DNA from: Deltaproteobacteria bacterium
GTDB lineage: Bacteria; Desulfobacterota; Desulfobacteria; Desulfobacterales; JAUVVS01
Direction of reading: 5' to 3'
Assembly: GCA_030604545.1 (NCBI GenBank)
Contig: JAUVVS010000028.1
Span: forward strand, 1 to 10,778
DNA: 10,778 bases
The position numbers were made by a program, and so were the translations under genes. This document shows, piece by piece, positions 7,631 to 10,778 of the stretch. The notes beneath the pieces were generated by a model, which was not told where the DNA came from, did not search any database, and saw only the letters and a program-made list of their open reading frames with translations. Numbering within the stretch: the first letter of the stretch is position 1; every line of letters starts with the position of its first letter.

Positions 7631-7646
7631 ACCCCCTAAAGGGGGT
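7631..7646 (-). promoter_or_regulatory. Hairpin that contains the hdrA ribosome binding site
   Basis: On the minus strand ACCCCC-TTTA-GGGGGT forms a six-pair, GC-rich stem with a four-base loop. The GGGGG arm is the only good Shine-Dalgarno sequence for the hdrA ATG at 7622, about eight bases upstream. Folded, it would block ribosome entry; ribosomes arriving from hdrB cannot easily open it because the mobile element (7647-7909) separates the genes. This suggests hdrA translation may be controlled at this point (inference). Confidence 0.5.
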
Positions 7647-7909
7647 TTATAGTAGTTCTCAAAATAACGTTCCGTTTCAAAGACTGTATGCAGCGTCTAA
7701 GCTTCCGAGCGAATTCATTTGGGGATATTTGATTAAGCGTTCTCGGCGAAGCGGAGCGTAAAAATTAAAGCTGTTTGAGTCCCGAGCATAGCGAGGTCGA
7801 GTTCTTTAATTTTAGCACAGCGAGCCATAGAACGCTTCAAATAGATCCACGATGAGTTCGGAAGCTTAGACGCGAATCAATCGGAACATATTTTTGAAAA
7901 CCTCTATAG
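7647..7909. repeat. MITE-like palindromic element, copy 1 (hdrB-hdrA gap)
   Basis: The ends pair as TTATAGTAGTTCTCAAAATA (7647 on) against CTATAGAGGTTTTCAAAAAT read inward from the right end, about 21 of 28 bases. Inside, GCGTCTAAGCTTCCGA pairs with TCGGAAGCTTAGACGC, TATTTGA and AAGCGTTCT pair with AGAACGCTT and TCAAATA, and TAAAAATTAAAG pairs with CTTTAATTTTA around a central GAGTCCCGAGCATAGCGAGG loop region. The element starts two bases past the hdrB stop and ends at the hairpin before hdrA, so it fills the whole gap. Its first 127 bases recur at 10652-10778 with one difference (A at 7767, G at 10772). No reading frame of note lies inside. It is probably a non-autonomous mobile element that inserted recently. 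Confidence 0.85.
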
Positions 7910-7911
7910 CA

Positions 7912-8784
7912 TTAGGTTAAAAAGCCTTCAAAACCTCTGATATCTATCTGGTTCATATCGACACCCAGATCTTTTGCGTTTATCCCCATTGCAATCCCAA
8001 GTATTTGTGGGAATACGATAGAAGGAAGCAGATGGTTTGAACCACGTTTTATGTTAATTATCTTCTGGACACTATCAAATTGCAACTGGCACCAGGGACA
8101 GGCGGTGCAAAGATAGTCTGCACCGGATTGTATTCCGGCAGCAAGTTTCTTTTCCGTCAAATCCATGGAAAGATCATCATTTACTCCCAGCAAAGGTGCA
8201 CCGCAACATTCCAGCTTCAACGGCCATTCAATGCTCTTGGCACCTGTGATCTCCAGCAATTGATCGAATAGAACAGGCGCAACCGGGTTGTCAAACTGCA
8301 TAACATCACTGGGACGTAAAGCATGACAACCATAGTGGGCCGCAACCTTAAGATCCTTAAATGAACGTGTTATCTTTTTATTAATTGTCTCAAGCCCAAT
8401 ATCTTTATGGAGCACGGATAAAAAATGCTTTACCTCGATGCTTCCCTTATAGACTAACCCCTCTTTTGCTAAAATGGCATTGATTTCATCTCTAACTGAG
8501 GAATCTTCTTTTATGAGATGATCTGCCTTTTTTAAACTGCCAAAACAGCACTTACAGAGCGTCATGACATTCAACGACCGCTTTTCAGCCAAAGCCAGAT
8601 TTCTGGCGGAAAAGAGCAAAAATGTCTTGAAATCCGCATTTCTAATGGGATAGCCGCAACAATTAAATTCACGGATATCTATTATATCGACGCTTAGCTT
8701 GTCCAACACCGATCTGGCCGACAGCTCATAGTGCTGCACGCGGGCCGGAATATTACATCCAATAAACAATGCAAATTTCATCAT
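7912..8784 (-). CDS. hdrB: HdrB-like disulfide reductase subunit (two CCG domains)
   Basis: The 290-residue product has both cysteine-rich CCG signatures at the family's spacing: C10-x31-C42-C43-x33-C77-x2-C80, and C153-x39-C193-C194-x31-C226-x2-C229. In HdrB these bind two noncubane [4Fe-4S] clusters, where the disulfide is split by homolytic reduction. Length matches the usual HdrB. Methanogens use CoM-S-S-CoB; a bacterium lacking these must reduce something else, and the DsrC-family gene at the other end of the set is the obvious candidate (inference). The gene begins 15 bases after the membrane HdrC-like gene, with a weak GGAAATAAG ribosome binding site and two consecutive ATG codons, either of which could start. 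The protein is predicted to be cytoplasmic and bound to the HdrC-type iron-sulfur part of the preceding gene product. An extra cysteine (C79) sits inside the first CxxC. Confidence 0.93.
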   Translation of the reverse strand: MMKFALFIGCNIPARVQHYELSARSVLDKLSVDIIDIREFNCCGYPIRNADFKTFLLFSARNLALAEKRSLNVMTLCKCCFGSLKKADHLIKEDSSVRDEINAILAKEGLVYKGSIEVKHFLSVLHKDIGLETINKKITRSFKDLKVAAHYGCHALRPSDVMQFDNPVAPVLFDQLLEITGAKSIEWPLKLECCGAPLLGVNDDLSMDLTEKKLAAGIQSGADYLCTACPWCQLQFDSVQKIINIKRGSNHLLPSIVFPQILGIAMGINAKDLGVDMNQIDIRGFEGFLT

Positions 8785-8799
8785 CTTATTTCCATTATT

Positions 8800-10548
8800 T
8801 TAACTAGCTGTTGCCTCATTTATTGCCATATTTTTCAGTTCATAGAGTACATCAGTCACCTTTACGCCCTGAGGACAATTTTCCTGGCATTGATAGCATG
8901 TAAGACAATCCCACAACATCCTTGAACCCATAGCCAAATCTTTGAGGCCAAGACCGACAGAGCGCATAATCTGATGCGGAAGCAGACCAAGGACCTCTTG
9001 AGGATCTTTATAGTTTTCCACCACGGGGCAGATCGTGCTACAATTTTCACAGGAAAAACAATATGAAAAGGTTTTGGCCTGGGAAGATAAGGCAACCTTA
9101 TGTTGAAAATTTTTATTTATAGGTGTTAGAGGCACGACAAGCTCAGGTTTGGACATTAACTCGTATTTTGCAGCAATTGCCTCTTTCGCTATATTTAAAG
9201 GTTTAAGATAATCTTCGGAATCGAGTTCCTGTTGATTTAGACCGCGATAAAAAGAAAAGGGTGAGAGCATTAGAGACACCGGGTCCCCTTTTTGAATGAA
9301 TTCTTCTCTTACATTTAGCCACAAATCTCTTAGATTGATGCCCGAAGGGCAGACCACGGTGCAACGATCACAATTTGTGCATAAATATATCCCTTCCTGA
9401 ATCGCCCTGAGCTCCTTTTCGTCGAGATCTTTATTTGCGGCATAGACCTTTAAAAATTGCAATTTTTCTGAAGGAAGAATATTGAAGTTGCCGATTTTAT
9501 CAAAGGCCACAGCAACTGAGCATCGCAGACTGCAGGTGCCGCAATGGGTACAGGCATCCAACTCAATTGCCTCTCTGGTAGCAATATTTGCCGGAGTCGA
9601 TTTTTCTTTTTCCATCACTGCATTTACAAGAAGACTTACCGAGCTTGCAAATATATGAAACATTTTGCTGAAGGGAAGATAAGCAAGACCAAAAAAACAG
9701 GCAAAAATATGGATATACCAAAGTAATGTGGCAGTTCCCATACCATCCAGCGCTAAGGCAATGGGGCCGGAGATCTTAGCAACCGCATATCCTGTAAAAG
9801 CCCATTGGGGCTGTGAATGGCATTCAATACAATTCATCTCGTGGATCTCTTGGCCCTGTGATAACACCTTCTGATCAAAAGGTTTTTCCACACTTGGAGA
9901 AACAAGACCATAATACTGAACCCAGTAGCTCTCAAGGGTTTCGATTTCCTCTTCGTCGTCCAGGCCCGCATAATCCTCTTGCATGGCCTGAAACTCTGTG
10001 ATGGATGTAATTTTTACCCCTTCTAGAATTACACCTGAAATCATAATAATCGATAGAATAATGATCGCGTAGTAATCCATGGCGTTTGTCTTAAGACGGG
10101 GCACCTTCAAAATAAAACGTCGATAAATAGCAATACCTAATCCTACTAAAACCATGAAACCAAACAGATCCCTCAAAAACATAAATGGATTTAGTGTCGA
10201 ATAGTAATCTGAAAATAAAGATTCGGTAATGATACTTCCCATGGCGTGCATCAGCAGCAACAGCATAAAACCGCCATATATAAACATATGCATAAACCAC
10301 CGGAGAAGATCCTCCCTGAAGATTCTGGCCTGGAGCACTACATCTAATATAAAAACCTTAATAAGTATAAATATTTTCGAACTGAAAATAGCACCAAATA
10401 CACCTTTAAAAGCTGAAAATAATCTCTCGGAAGTTTGTATATTATTAGCAAAAATCCCGATTTTTCGTGTGAACCAGGTTGAAAACTTGTAGATCAGGCC
10501 TAATATAAAGATGATAAGAGAAGTATATAAAGCCGCTTTAAAAACCAT
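8800..10548 (-). CDS. Membrane HdrC-like protein: NarI-type b-heme domain with CxxCH insert, then four [4Fe-4S] motifs
   Basis: The 582-residue product has five likely membrane helices (about 5-24, 84-107, 123-142, 158-177, 262-292). Helix 2 holds H87 and H101; H280 lies in helix 5 and H298 just after it. This arrangement fits two b hemes as in NarI/HdrE/DsrM. Between helices 4 and 5 is an unusually long loop (about 178-261) with a c-type heme site C240-IE-C243-H244; the positive RR/K segment after helix 3 puts this loop outside. The C-terminal half is cytoplasmic and has two HdrC-type pairs of cluster sites: C333/336/339/343 with C390/393/396/400, and C497/500/503/507 with C548/551/554/558. 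A strong GGAGGAGG ribosome binding site (10558-10565) precedes the ATG. It is first in the gene set and would tie soluble HdrB-HdrA to quinone and perhaps periplasmic cytochromes (inference). I recognise the family type but know of no settled symbol. Confidence 0.9.
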   Translation of the reverse strand: MVFKAALYTSLIIFILGLIYKFSTWFTRKIGIFANNIQTSERLFSAFKGVFGAIFSSKIFILIKVFILDVVLQARIFREDLLRWFMHMFIYGGFMLLLLMHAMGSIITESLFSDYYSTLNPFMFLRDLFGFMVLVGLGIAIYRRFILKVPRLKTNAMDYYAIIILSIIMISGVILEGVKITSITEFQAMQEDYAGLDDEEEIETLESYWVQYYGLVSPSVEKPFDQKVLSQGQEIHEMNCIECHSQPQWAFTGYAVAKISGPIALALDGMGTATLLWYIHIFACFFGLAYLPFSKMFHIFASSVSLLVNAVMEKEKSTPANIATREAIELDACTHCGTCSLRCSVAVAFDKIGNFNILPSEKLQFLKVYAANKDLDEKELRAIQEGIYLCTNCDRCTVVCPSGINLRDLWLNVREEFIQKGDPVSLMLSPFSFYRGLNQQELDSEDYLKPLNIAKEAIAAKYELMSKPELVVPLTPINKNFQHKVALSSQAKTFSYCFSCENCSTICPVVENYKDPQEVLGLLPHQIMRSVGLGLKDLAMGSRMLWDCLTCYQCQENCPQGVKVTDVLYELKNMAINEATAS

Positions 10549-10601
10549 ATACTTGAACCTCCTCCATTAGAAGAGACCTTTGAAAAATTGTAAAGGCCTT
10601 T

Positions 10602-10630
10602 TCAATATCTTGTGGGATTAAGCTTGTCAA
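10602..10630 (-). promoter_or_regulatory. Possible sigma-70 type promoter of the hdr-flx gene set
   Basis: On the minus strand a perfect TTGACA (10630-10625) is followed after 17 bases by TATTGA (10607-10602), a weak match (3 of 6) to TATAAT. The start of transcription would be near 10595, leaving a leader of about 47 bases with the ribosome binding site at its end. It lies between the mobile element at 10652 and the first gene. I found no sigma-54 pattern. Confidence 0.4.
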
Positions 10631-10651
10631 TATATTTGTAATGCCATATCC

Positions 10652-10778
10652 TTATAGTAGTTCTCAAAATAACGTTCCGTTTCAAAGACTGTATGCAGCG
10701 TCTAAGCTTCCGAGCGAATTCATTTGGGGATATTTGATTAAGCGTTCTCGGCGAAGCGGAGCGTAAAAATTGAAGCTG
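10652..10778. repeat. MITE-like palindromic element, copy 2 (partial, cut by window edge)
   Basis: These 127 bases match 7647-7773 at all but one position and in the same orientation; the flanking sequences differ, which fixes the left end at or near TTATAG. The second half, which should hold the complementary arm, lies outside the window. It stands directly upstream of the predicted promoter of the gene set. Confidence 0.9.

Noticed and set aside
9813..10001. Other plus-strand frames inside the hdr and flx genes
   Set aside because: They mirror long, motif-rich minus-strand genes and have no recognisable content of their own.

Overview
The window looks like chromosomal DNA of an anaerobic, probably sulfate-reducing bacterium of the Desulfobacterales type. 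This is inferred from gene content: a complete Flx/Hdr set, a DsrC-family gene, two selenocysteine-type in-frame TGA codons, AT-rich intergenic DNA and many palindromic intergenic elements. No rRNA or other marker is present, so the taxonomy is not proven.

Every convincing gene is on the minus strand, so the transcript reads from high to low coordinates: a membrane HdrC-like protein with heme-b-type histidines, a CxxCH motif and four [4Fe-4S] motifs (10548-8800); HdrB (8784-7912); a 1017-residue double-module HdrA (7622-4569); FlxD/MvhD (4098-3667); FlxC (3665-2718); FlxB (2708-1662); FlxA (1273-428); and the start of a DsrC/TusE-family gene (107-1, cut by the window edge). A plausible promoter lies at 10602-10630.

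Two genes appear broken by a stop but are probably intact selenoprotein genes. In hdrA (TGA at 7431-7433) and flxD (TGA at 3898-3900), TGA replaces a conserved cysteine, the family sequence continues in the same frame, and a small stem-loop with a G at the start of its loop begins about 15 nt downstream. These are the two homologues that are also selenoproteins in some methanogens (HdrA, VhuD).

Inferred function: FlxA exchanges electrons with NAD(P)H; FlxB/FlxC pass them to FlxD; FlxD feeds the flavins of HdrA, where bifurcation could occur; HdrB reduces a disulfide, for which the neighbouring DsrC is an obvious candidate. Unlike the soluble complex, the HdrC role is played here by an integral membrane protein, so the complex may also exchange electrons with the quinone pool or, through its predicted periplasmic c-heme, with periplasmic cytochromes.

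The spaces between gene blocks are filled with long imperfect inverted repeats (MITE-like): 181-344, 1346-1623, 4167-4451 and 7647-7909, with a second copy of the last at 10652-10778. They divide the gene set into hdrC-hdrB, hdrA, flxD-flxC-flxB, flxA and dsrC. I found no tRNA, rRNA, CRISPR array, transposase gene or phage gene.
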